The notes beneath the pieces were generated by a model. The model did not search any database, was not told the origin of the DNA, and was given only the letters and a program-made list of their open reading frames with translations. A DNA stretch of 64,000 nucleotides, taken from the NCBI RefSeq assembly GCF_028548475.1, contig NZ_JAQQLE010000003.1, positions 62,001-126,000 on the forward strand. The letters are read 5' to 3'. Positions 57,362 to 64,000 of the stretch are shown in pieces (the first letter of the stretch is position 1; every line of letters begins with the position of its first letter). The translations under genes were made by a program, and so were the position numbers. This DNA is from Vogesella margarita. GTDB lineage: Bacteria; Pseudomonadota; Gammaproteobacteria; Burkholderiales; Chromobacteriaceae.

Positions 57362-57838
57362 TTATGCCAGCTCGAAGCGATCCAGGTGCATGACCTTGTT
57401 CCAGGCGGCGACAAAGTCGCTGACAAATTTCTGCCCGGCATCGCTGCTGGCGTACACCTCGGCCAGCGCCCGCAGTTGCGAGTTGGAGCCGAACAACAGA
57501 TCCACTACCGTTGCCGTCCACTTCAACTCGCCGCTGTGGCGATCGCGCCCTTCCAGTACGCCGGCGGTGCTGCCCGGCTGCCACTTGGTGCCCATGTCGA
57601 GCAGGTTGACGAAGAAGTCATTGCTCAGCGTTTCCGGCCGCTTGGTCAGAAGGCCATGCGGGGTCTGGCCGCTGTTGGCGTTCAGCGCGCGCAGGCCGCC
57701 GATCAACACTGTCATCTCCGGCGCGTTCAGCATCAGCAGCTGTGCCTTGTCGAGCAACAACTCGCCCATGACGCCTTCCAGTCCTGGTGCCGCATAGTTG
57801 CGGAAACCGTCGGTCTTGGGTTCCAGTACCGGATACTT
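57362..57838 (-). pseudogene. katG: katG remnant: C-terminal fragment of catalase-peroxidase
   Basis: About 158 codons match the end of KatG, a bifunctional heme catalase-peroxidase of normally about 720-740 residues. Recognisable parts are [56 protein letters not shown] and [18 protein letters not shown]. The reading frame meets a stop (57839-57841) where KatG sequence ceases, so the heme domain and all catalytic residues are missing. The fragment itself is intact to its natural stop, pointing to a deletion or insertion rather than slow decay. Confidence 0.92.
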
Positions 57839-58270
57839 TTACGGCTGCTTTCAATATGAAAGCAGTCGTCTTTATTTGGGTAAGCGAAAGACAGCTATGG
57901 CCGATGTGCTGCCGCTCAGATAAATCACTGAGCGGCAGCTTTGCTTTCAAAAGGACACGCGTCTGTCGGTGAAGTTGTGCCCGCAGTAGGTCGGTAACGG
58001 TCTTGCATCATCAATGTCCAGATGACTGCTTCGGGTCGGCTCGAGACATCCCCTTACAACCCACTTGTCTGGATAAGCGTACGCTGTAATGAAAAGGGCC
58101 AGAGTTTCCTCCGGCCCATAAAGTTTGTATGTATTAGGATGTATTCATACATACAGCGCTACACCACCAAGAACGCAGTGTTTACATGGAGCCTAGCTGC
58201 TCGCTAGCCTGAATATGTGCCATTAGGGTATAAGACTTCGATAGCAGGTCTTTTTCAATGAGGCACGGGA
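57839..58270. other. Gene-free region with two hairpins next to the katG break
   Basis: CTGCTTTCA (57845-57853) pairs with TGAAAGCAG (57857-57865), directly at the katG truncation point. A 12-base perfect stem (57908-57919 with 57928-57939) is followed by T-rich sequence. No gene is supported in these 430 bases. The region may be the remains of an inserted element. Confidence 0.5.
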
Positions 58271-58996
58271 TTACTCGTCCATCACCGCCGAGGTGTAGAC
58301 ATCCTGCACGTCGTCGAGGTCTTCCAGCGCGTCGAGCAGCTTCTGCATGCGCACCGCGTCGTCGCCGGTCAGTTCGGTCTCGTTCTGCGGGCGCATGGTC
58401 ACCTCGCCCATTTCCGACTTGTAGCCGGCCTTTTCCAGTGCCGCCTTGATGGCACTGAATTCGTAAGGGCCGGTGATCACTTCCAGCGAACCGTCGTCGT
58501 TGGTGATCACGTCGTCGGCGCCGGCTTCCAGCGCCGCTTCCATCAGGCCGTCCTCGTCCACGCCCGGCGCAAACACCAGATAGCCGCAGTGCGTGAACTG
58601 GAAGGCCACGCAGCCGTCGGTGCCCATATTGCCGCCGTACTTGGAGAAGGCGTGACGCACGTCGGCCACGGTGCGGGTCTTGTTGTCGGTCAGGCAGTCC
58701 ACCATCACCGCCGCCCCGCCGATACCGTAGCCTTCGTAACGGCACTCGATGTAGTCGACGCCTTCCAGCGTGCCGGCGCCACGGTCAATCGCGCGCTGCA
58801 CGTTGTCCTTCGGCATGTTGGCATCCCAGGCCTTGTCCACCGCCAGGCGCAGGCGCGGGTTGGAATCCAGGTCCGGGCCGCCCATTCTGGCCGCCACCGT
58901 GATCTCCTTGATCAGGCGGGTAAAAATTTTGCCGCGCTTGGCGTCAGCGCGTTCTTTCTTGTGCTTGATGTTCGCCCATTTGCTGTGACCAGCCAT
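58271..58996 (-). CDS. yebC: YebC/PmpR family protein (translation or transcription factor)
   Basis: YebC-family proteins bind DNA or ribosomes; recent work links them to relief of ribosome stalling, while PmpR regulates quorum-sensing genes. The 241-residue product has the highly conserved start [20 protein letters not shown], the RAIDRGAG segment and the three-domain length of the family. A ruvC neighbour is common elsewhere but is not seen here. It lies 90 bases after fliR on the same strand. Confidence 0.95.
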   Translation of the reverse strand: MAGHSKWANIKHKKERADAKRGKIFTRLIKEITVAARMGGPDLDSNPRLRLAVDKAWDANMPKDNVQRAIDRGAGTLEGVDYIECRYEGYGIGGAAVMVDCLTDNKTRTVADVRHAFSKYGGNMGTDGCVAFQFTHCGYLVFAPGVDEDGLMEAALEAGADDVITNDDGSLEVITGPYEFSAIKAALEKAGYKSEMGEVTMRPQNETELTGDDAVRMQKLLDALEDLDDVQDVYTSAVMDE

Positions 58997-59086
58997 AGCA
59001 GCCTCAATCGAGTAAAAGTCGGCGGCGTACCGCGTGCACGCCGCAAAATGAATCGGATAACGCAGGGTGCCGATTTTAGCAAAAAG

Positions 59087-59863
59087 CTAGGGCGCGATCA
59101 GCAGCTTGCTGATAAAGCCGAAACCGTCGCGGTAAATCTGCGAGATCGCCGGCTCCAGCAACGGCAGCACCAGGTACAGCGCGATGAAGCCGATCATCAG
59201 CGTCAGCGGAAAACCGAAGGAAAACACGTTGAACTGCGGCGCCGCCCGCGTCATCACGCCGATGGCGAGGTTGGTCACCAGCAGGCTGCCGACCACCGGC
59301 AGTGACAACCACAGCCCCCACAGAAACAGGTGACTCCCCCACTCCGCCAGCAGGCGCAGCGACAGCGCCGGCACGCTGACGCCGATCGGCATCTTGTCGA
59401 AGCTGTCCATCAGCGCGGTGAGCAGGATGTGGTGGCCATCGAAGGCCAAAAACAGCAGCGTGGTGAGGACGGTCAACACCCGCGACACCGCAGGCACCTG
59501 CGCCGCGTGCTGCGGATCGAAGAACATCGCGAAGCCGAGGCCCATCTGCGTCGCCATGATGAAGCCGGCCAGCTCCACCGCAGTGATCACGATGCGCATC
59601 ACGAAGCCGATGATGATGCCGATCAGCAACTGCTGCAGCACGATCAGCACACCGGCCGCCGACACCAGCGGCACTGTCGGCAGCGGCGGCAGCAGCGGCG
59701 CCACCAGCAGCGTCAGCAGCAGCGCAAAACCGGCCTTGAAGCGGCGCGGAATGCTGCGCGAGGCGAACAGCGGATCGGCCAGCAGTACGCCGAGAATGCG
59801 CGAGAACGGCCAGATGAAATAGGCAACCAGCAGGTTGATCTGGGCATCGCTGATGGCGAACAT
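59087..59863 (-). CDS. fliR: Flagellar biosynthetic protein FliR
   Basis: Integral membrane component of the flagellar type III export gate (FliPQR). The 258-residue product has about six helices, starting LLVAYFIWPFSRILGVLLADPLF, and the FDGHHILLTALMDSF segment typical of FliR. It starts one base after the fliQ stop, so it is part of the fliK-fliR operon. It is last in this order here. Confidence 0.95.
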   Translation of the reverse strand: MFAISDAQINLLVAYFIWPFSRILGVLLADPLFASRSIPRRFKAGFALLLTLLVAPLLPPLPTVPLVSAAGVLIVLQQLLIGIIIGFVMRIVITAVELAGFIMATQMGLGFAMFFDPQHAAQVPAVSRVLTVLTTLLFLAFDGHHILLTALMDSFDKMPIGVSVPALSLRLLAEWGSHLFLWGLWLSLPVVGSLLVTNLAIGVMTRAAPQFNVFSFGFPLTLMIGFIALYLVLPLLEPAISQIYRDGFGFISKLLIAP

Positions 59864-59864
59864 G

Positions 59865-60134
59865 TCAGCCGATGGCCAGTGGAATGTTCTGGAACAGCTG
59901 CGTGGTGTAGTCCATCAGCGTGGTCAGCATCCACGGCCCAGCCAGCACCAGCACCAGGAACATGGCGATCAGCTTGGGGATGAAGGTCAGCGTCATCTCG
60001 TTGATCTGGGTGGCCGCCTGCAGGATGCTGACCAGCAGGCCGACCAGCAGCGACACAGCCAGCGGCGGCGCGGCGACGATGATCAGGATAAACAGCGCAT
60101 TCTGGATCAGGGTGATGACCGATTCTGGCGTCAT
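59865..60134 (-). CDS. fliQ: Flagellar biosynthetic protein FliQ
   Basis: Two-helix subunit of the export gate. The 89-residue product has the expected length, a first helix LFILIIVAAPPLAVSLLVGLLVSILQAATQINEMTL-type sequence and a second helix around residues 55-75. It sits between fliP (three-base gap) and fliR (one-base gap). Confidence 0.96.
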   Translation of the reverse strand: MTPESVITLIQNALFILIIVAAPPLAVSLLVGLLVSILQAATQINEMTLTFIPKLIAMFLVLVLAGPWMLTTLMDYTTQLFQNIPLAIG

Positions 60135-60137
60135 GGC

Positions 60138-60881
60138 CTACCTCCCGCCAAAGCTCTGCACCAGCGAGCCGAGCAGCAGCGTCCAGCCATCGACCAGCAC
60201 GAACAGCATGATCTTGAACGGCAGGGAGATGATCACCGGCGACACCATCATCATCCCCATCGCCATCAGGATGCTGGCCACCACCAGGTCGATGATCAGG
60301 AACGGGATGAACACCATGAAACCGATCTGGAACGCGGTTTTCAGTTCGCTGATCACGAAGGCCGGGATCAGCGTCTTCAGCGATACCTCGGCCGGGGTCG
60401 CCGGTGCCGGCGAGCGCGAGATCTCGATGAAGAAGGCCAGATCCTTCTCCCGCGTCTGTGTCAGCATGAACGCCTTCATCGGCTTGGCCGCCTCGGTCGC
60501 GGCCTGCTCGAACGACATCCGGTTCTCCGACAGCGGCACCCAGGCATTGGTGTACACCTGGTCCAGCGTCGGCGACATGATGAAGATGGTGAGGAACAGG
60601 CTGAGCCCGATCAGCACCTGGTTCGGCGGCGATTGCATGGTCCCCATCGCCTGACGCAGCAGCGACAGCACGATGATAATGCGCGTGAACGAGGTCATCA
60701 TCAGTACCATCGCCGGAATGAAGCTCAGCGCGGTCATGAACAGCAGCATCTGCAGACTCAGCGAGTAGCTTTGCCCGCCAGCCGCATCCGGCGAACTAGT
60801 CATCATCGGCAGGCCGGCAGCATGAGCGCCCAGCGGCAGCATCAGCAGTGCCAGCATGCCCAATCGTTGGTATTTGCTCAT
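60138..60881 (-). CDS. fliP: Flagellar biosynthetic protein FliP
   Basis: Core subunit of the flagellar export gate. The 247-residue product has a cleavable signal peptide (MSKYQRLGMLALLMLPLGAH trimmed pattern). SFTRIIIVLSLLRQAMG and a long periplasmic loop follow, then the C-terminal helices with VASILMAMGMMM and LPFKIMLFVLVDGW. The ATG at 60881 overlaps the fliO stop (ATGA), so the two are coupled. Confidence 0.96.
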   Translation of the reverse strand: MSKYQRLGMLALLMLPLGAHAAGLPMMTSSPDAAGGQSYSLSLQMLLFMTALSFIPAMVLMMTSFTRIIIVLSLLRQAMGTMQSPPNQVLIGLSLFLTIFIMSPTLDQVYTNAWVPLSENRMSFEQAATEAAKPMKAFMLTQTREKDLAFFIEISRSPAPATPAEVSLKTLIPAFVISELKTAFQIGFMVFIPFLIIDLVVASILMAMGMMMVSPVIISLPFKIMLFVLVDGWTLLLGSLVQSFGGR

Positions 60882-61318
60882 GGCGTATCGTTGGATGAAG
60901 GTCGGCGGTGTTTGGCCACGGCTGCGGCCAACCATTCGGCAAATGGTGGCGTGGTCGCCGGCGCGGCGGCAGCGTTGGCCGCACTTTCCGGCCGTGCCAT
61001 GCTGGTCAGCAGGTTGACCTGCTTCGCCGTCACGCCCAGCACCAGCCACTGGCCCTCCAGCTCGACGATCACGACCCGCTCATGCGGGCCGACCATCACG
61101 CCACTGACCACCTTGGCCGGCTGCCAGCGCCCGAGCATGCCGCCCATGCTGACACGGCGGAACAGCCACGCGGCACCGACGATCAGCGCCAGCACCAGGC
61201 CCAGCGCCAGCATCACCTGCACCAGGCCCCACAAAGGCGAAGTGCCCGCGGCAGCGGCGGGCACGGCAGCGCTGACGGACAGCGGCAGCAACAGCAATAC
61301 AATCGGCAATCGTTTCAT
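60878..61318 (-). CDS. fliO: Flagellar protein FliO
   Basis: Small membrane protein that helps assemble FliP into the export gate. The 146-residue product has a hydrophobic N-terminus (probable signal or first helix), a membrane helix around 30-52 (VQVMLALGLVLALIVGAAWLF) and a cytoplasmic domain with PHERVVIVELEGQWLVLGV. FliO is poorly conserved, but this position between fliN and fliP is decisive. The start overlaps the fliN stop by four bases. Confidence 0.9.
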   Translation of the reverse strand: MKRLPIVLLLLPLSVSAAVPAAAAGTSPLWGLVQVMLALGLVLALIVGAAWLFRRVSMGGMLGRWQPAKVVSGVMVGPHERVVIVELEGQWLVLGVTAKQVNLLTSMARPESAANAAAAPATTPPFAEWLAAAVAKHRRPSSNDTP

Positions 61319-61761
61319 TTCTGCAACCGGCGGATACGCTCGACAGGCGTAATAATATCGGTCAGTCGGATACCAAAACGGTCGTTGACCACCACCACCT
61401 CGCCCTGTGCGATCAGGCAGCCGTTGACCAGCACGTCCATCGGCTCGCCGGCCAGACCGTCCAGCTCCACCACCGAGCCCTGCGCCAGCTGCAACAGGTT
61501 GCGGATCGCGATCTTGGTTCGCCCAAGCTCGACGGTCAGCTGCACCGGGATATCCAGAATCATGTCCAGATTCTGCGGCGCCGCCTGGCTCTGGCTGCTG
61601 CCTGACAGATCCTGGAACAGATTGGTGGCCGGTTTTACCTCGGCGGCAGTGGCTTCCGCCACTTCCTGCTCGGCCATGGCAGCCGCCCAGTCGTCCATGG
61701 ACACTTCTTCGTCAACCGCTCCGGCAACCGAATCCGGATCAAAACCCTGCTGTTCACTCAT
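61315..61761 (-). CDS. fliN: Flagellar motor switch protein FliN
   Basis: C-ring component that forms most of the switch with FliM. The 148-residue product has an acidic N-terminal tail (about 1-60) and the SpoA domain: ILDIPVQLTVELGRTKIAI, LAQGSVVELDGLAGEP and VVNDRFGIRLTDI. The ATG at 61761 lies inside the fliM end (eight-base overlap) and was preferred because the family usually has a short acidic tail. Confidence 0.95.
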   Translation of the reverse strand: MSEQQGFDPDSVAGAVDEEVSMDDWAAAMAEQEVAEATAAEVKPATNLFQDLSGSSQSQAAPQNLDMILDIPVQLTVELGRTKIAIRNLLQLAQGSVVELDGLAGEPMDVLVNGCLIAQGEVVVVNDRFGIRLTDIITPVERIRRLQK

Positions 61762-62767
61762 CTTCTTGCTCTCCACTCGGCGGCGGCTCAAACAGCTCCT
61801 GCGCCCCGGACAGTATCGTTTCCACTTTCAATGCGTAATTGCCGGACACCGTGCCGTAGCTGCACTCCAGCACCGGAATGCCCGACACGTCGGCTACCAC
61901 CTTCTCCGCCACATCCACCATCACCACATCGCCGACCTTGAGATTGAGGATGTCACCCAAGGTCACCTTGGTCTGTGCCAGAGTCGCGACCAGCTCCACC
62001 TCGGCAGCCTGCACCTGATGCTGCATCAGGTTGATCCATCGGTTATCGACCTCGGTACGGTCGGCCTGCATGCTGCTGGCCAACAAGTCGCGCAGCGGCT
62101 CGATCATCGAGTACGGCAGGCAGACGTGGAAATCGCCGCCGCCGGCCCCCAGCTCGATATGGAAGGTCGCGGCGACCACCACCTCGGTCGGGGTGGCGAT
62201 GTTGGCGAACTGGGTATTCATCTCCGAACGCAGGTAGACAAACTCGATCGGGTACACCGGCTCCCACGCCTTCTGGTACTCGGCAAACACCACCTCCAGC
62301 ATCTTGCGGATAATGCGCTGCTCGGTCGGGGTAAAGTCGCGACCTTCCACCCGCACGTGAAAGCGGCCATCGCTGCCAAACAGGTTGTCGACCACCAGGA
62401 ACACCAGGTCCGGGTCGAAAATCAGCAAGCCAGTGCCACGCAAGGGCTTGACGTGCACCAGGTTGAGGTTGGTCGGCACCACCAGGTTACGGATGAACTC
62501 GCTGTACTTCAGCACCCGCACCGGGCCGACCGAAATCTCGGCATTTCGGCGCAGGAAGTTGAAAAAGCCGATACGGAGGTTGCGCGCGAAACGCTCGTTG
62601 ATGATCTCGAGCGTCGGCATCCGGCCGCGGACAATGCGTTCCTGGCGGCCGATATCATAGGCTCGCACGCCACCGTTGTCGCTGTCCGCACCGTCGTTGT
62701 CCTCTTCCCCGGTCACACCGCGCAATAGCGCGTCGACCTCTTCCTGGGACAGGATCTCGTCAGCCAT
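61754..62767 (-). CDS. fliM: Flagellar motor switch protein FliM
   Basis: Switch protein that receives CheY-P. The 337-residue product has the N-terminal CheY-binding peptide (ILSQEEVDALLRG), a CheC-like middle domain (about 45-230) with GTGLIFDPDLVFLVVDNLFG, and a C-terminal SpoA domain. It starts two bases after the fliL stop and overlaps fliN. Confidence 0.96.
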   Translation of the reverse strand: MADEILSQEEVDALLRGVTGEEDNDGADSDNGGVRAYDIGRQERIVRGRMPTLEIINERFARNLRIGFFNFLRRNAEISVGPVRVLKYSEFIRNLVVPTNLNLVHVKPLRGTGLLIFDPDLVFLVVDNLFGSDGRFHVRVEGRDFTPTEQRIIRKMLEVVFAEYQKAWEPVYPIEFVYLRSEMNTQFANIATPTEVVVAATFHIELGAGGGDFHVCLPYSMIEPLRDLLASSMQADRTEVDNRWINLMQHQVQAAEVELVATLAQTKVTLGDILNLKVGDVVMVDVAEKVVADVSGIPVLECSYGTVSGNYALKVETILSGAQELFEPPPSGEQEDE

Positions 62768-62769
62768 GA

Positions 62770-63303
62770 TTACTGCAACTGAATGATGAAAGAGGTGAAG
62801 AGCACGTTTTCAACCGGTTCTTCTGCCCCGGCATCCATCGACTCGTTGATGATTTTCTTGATCTGCGCCTTCAGCTTGACCTTGCCGTCCGCCGATTGCA
62901 GTTCTTCTTCGGTCTTGGCCGACAGCAGCAGGATCAGCGCGCTGCGGACTTTGGGCAGATAGGACTTGAGCGTTTCCTTGGCATGCTCGTCAGCCAGCTC
63001 GGCCTGCAGCTCGATCTGCAGCATCGACGAGCCGCCGCTCAGGTTGACGACAAACGGTTCCAGCTTCTCGAACACCGGCGGACCTTCTTTTTTCTCTTTC
63101 TTTTCCGGCGCATGCTCGGCCGTGGCATGACTGGCATCGGCACCGGCGGCCGACTTGTTGCTCAGGAACACATAGGCGGCCAGACCGCCCACCGCGGCCA
63201 GTACCAGCACCAGCAACACGATGACAACCAAGAGTAGTTTGTTATTGCCCCCTGCCGCGGGTTTGGCTTCTTTAACGTCTTCTTTTTTATCTTTTTCGGC
63301 CAT
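62770..63303 (-). CDS. fliL: Flagellar basal-body protein FliL
   Basis: Membrane protein around the stator that supports torque. The 177-residue product has a short cytoplasmic tail with Lys/Glu, one membrane helix (about 22-47, KLLLVVIVLLVLVLAAVGGLA pattern), a charged linker and the periplasmic FliL domain (about 75-177). The domain includes FEKLEPFVVNL and VRSALILLLSAKTEEEL. It opens the fliLMNOPQR run after fliK. Confidence 0.95.
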   Translation of the reverse strand: MAEKDKKEDVKEAKPAAGGNNKLLLVVIVLLVLVLAAVGGLAAYVFLSNKSAAGADASHATAEHAPEKKEKKEGPPVFEKLEPFVVNLSGGSSMLQIELQAELADEHAKETLKSYLPKVRSALILLLSAKTEEELQSADGKVKLKAQIKKIINESMDAGAEEPVENVLFTSFIIQLQ

Positions 63304-63456
63304 GACAATACCTGCTCTCGTTTAAAAGAAATGCTTAAGCCCTATTTTCTCCATTTCTTGTCGAGTTGAACAGCCATTTAGTAGATTTCCGGGGAAACCG
63401 CAAGCTGCCTCCTGCTTGCGGCCAACCCTGGGTCAGACTGCGACACGGCCGGCCAA

Positions 63457-64000
63457 TCAGGCCGTTACACTCAGCCCGGACACTGTCGGCGCGGCGGACT
63501 CCAGCTCAGCCAGCGGCAATATCGCCTCGGGCTGGCTGCGGCCGCGCTGCTGCTGCGCCTGCTGACCATGCTGTTGCTGACCCTGCTGCTGCGAGGAAAC
63601 CTGCGCATCGGCCAGCTGCAGGCCGGCCTGCTCCATCATCCGTGACAGCGCCGGCAGGTGACTCTCGATGATGTCCTTGGCCATCAGGTTGGAGGTGGTC
63701 ACCACGATCTGTGCCTGCTCCTTGTTCATGGAAATCTGGACCTCGATCGGTCCCAGCTTCTCCGGGGTGACATGGAAGCGCGCGGAGTCCAGCTGCCGCT
63801 CGACCGCCTTCACCACCTGCTGACCAAAGGCTTCGCCCCACTGCTTGCTGCGATCCATGGTGCCGCCCAGCAGCACCTCCTTCAGCTCCTTGCCCGCGCC
63901 GGTGGCCGACAGGTCGGTCGGCAATTCCTGCCGCCCGGCGGCAAGCGCCGGCGGCAAGGTTTTCACTTCGGAGCCGGCCTCGGCTTCGCGCATGGCCAGC
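63457..64000 (-). CDS. fliK: Flagellar hook-length control protein FliK, C-terminal part (cut by the window edge)
   Basis: FliK measures hook length and switches the export gate. Only the last 180 residues are seen; the frame stays open to the window end. The conserved FliK C-terminal domain is visible in ARFHVTPEKLGPIEVQISMN, then EQAQIVVTTSNLMAKDIIES and LPALSRMMEQAGLQLADAQV. A Gln-rich tail follows. The 153 bases between its stop and fliL contain a single-mismatch uptake-like word (63417-63429). Confidence 0.9.
   Translation of the reverse strand, partial: LAMREAEAGSEVKTLPPALAAGRQELPTDLSATGAGKELKEVLLGGTMDRSKQWGEAFGQQVVKAVERQLDSARFHVTPEKLGPIEVQISMNKEQAQIVVTTSNLMAKDIIESHLPALSRMMEQAGLQLADAQVSSQQQGQQQHGQQAQQQRGRSQPEAILPLAELESAAPTVSGLSVTA

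Overview
The window reads as the chromosome of a GC-rich, flagellated betaproteobacterium of the order Neisseriales, most likely a Chromobacteriaceae member such as Vogesella or Chromobacterium. This is inferred from gene content: class I PHA synthase with PhaR and a phasin, H-NS, ActP/Acs, and a fliKLMNOPQR block. No rRNA or other taxonomic marker was seen.

Layout. 0.2-3.3 kb: PHA synthase and thiolase. 3.4-11.3 kb: housekeeping genes (aminopeptidase P, aromatic/aspartate aminotransferase, HutD-like, DUF1289, TSUP permease, SemiSWEET, MarC, RarA). 11.4-15.6 kb: an apparent operon of three membrane-anchored zinc-ribbon proteins and an OmpA-type lipoprotein, function unknown. 15.9-23.2 kb: SerS, a CBS-PAS-GGDEF-EAL protein, tandem pirins, RimO. 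23.3-24.6 kb: PhaR and a divergent phasin, completing the PHA granule set. 24.8-31.7 kb: M14 carboxypeptidase, a PilZ-like protein, H-NS, YgfZ, EamA, LysR. 32.0-36.1 kb: yjcH-actP-acs acetate uptake and activation. 36.3-48.3 kb: MnmC, hydrolase, DsbD, RlmD, L,D-transpeptidase, tRNA-Ala/Glu/Ala, RibA, GAF, ArfB, HD and glutaminase. 48.6-53.2 kb: a three-gene tyrosine-recombinase module resembling the gamma-mobile-trio (GmtY-GmtZ-GmtX), without recognisable cargo. 53.6-57.8 kb: MHS transporter, M20 amidohydrolase, LysR and a 5'-truncated katG. 58.3-64 kb: yebC and the flagellar genes fliR back to a partial fliK, all on the minus strand.

The most striking signal is a 13-base word, AAGGTTGGCCGCA (often preceded by GC). 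It occurs at least 18 times exactly in the first 48.4 kb, on both strands, inside genes in several reading frames and as inverted pairs after genes. Chance predicts about 0.002 copies in 64 kb. This distribution is that of a DNA uptake sequence (as in Neisseriaceae and Pasteurellaceae), but the word differs from the Neisseria GCCGTCTGAA family. It has no exact copy from 48.4 kb to the end, the part that begins with the recombinase trio.

A second regulatory thread is TGC-N3-GCA, present upstream of phaC, phaA and the phasin gene. It fits the known binding preference of PhaR, which is encoded in this window.
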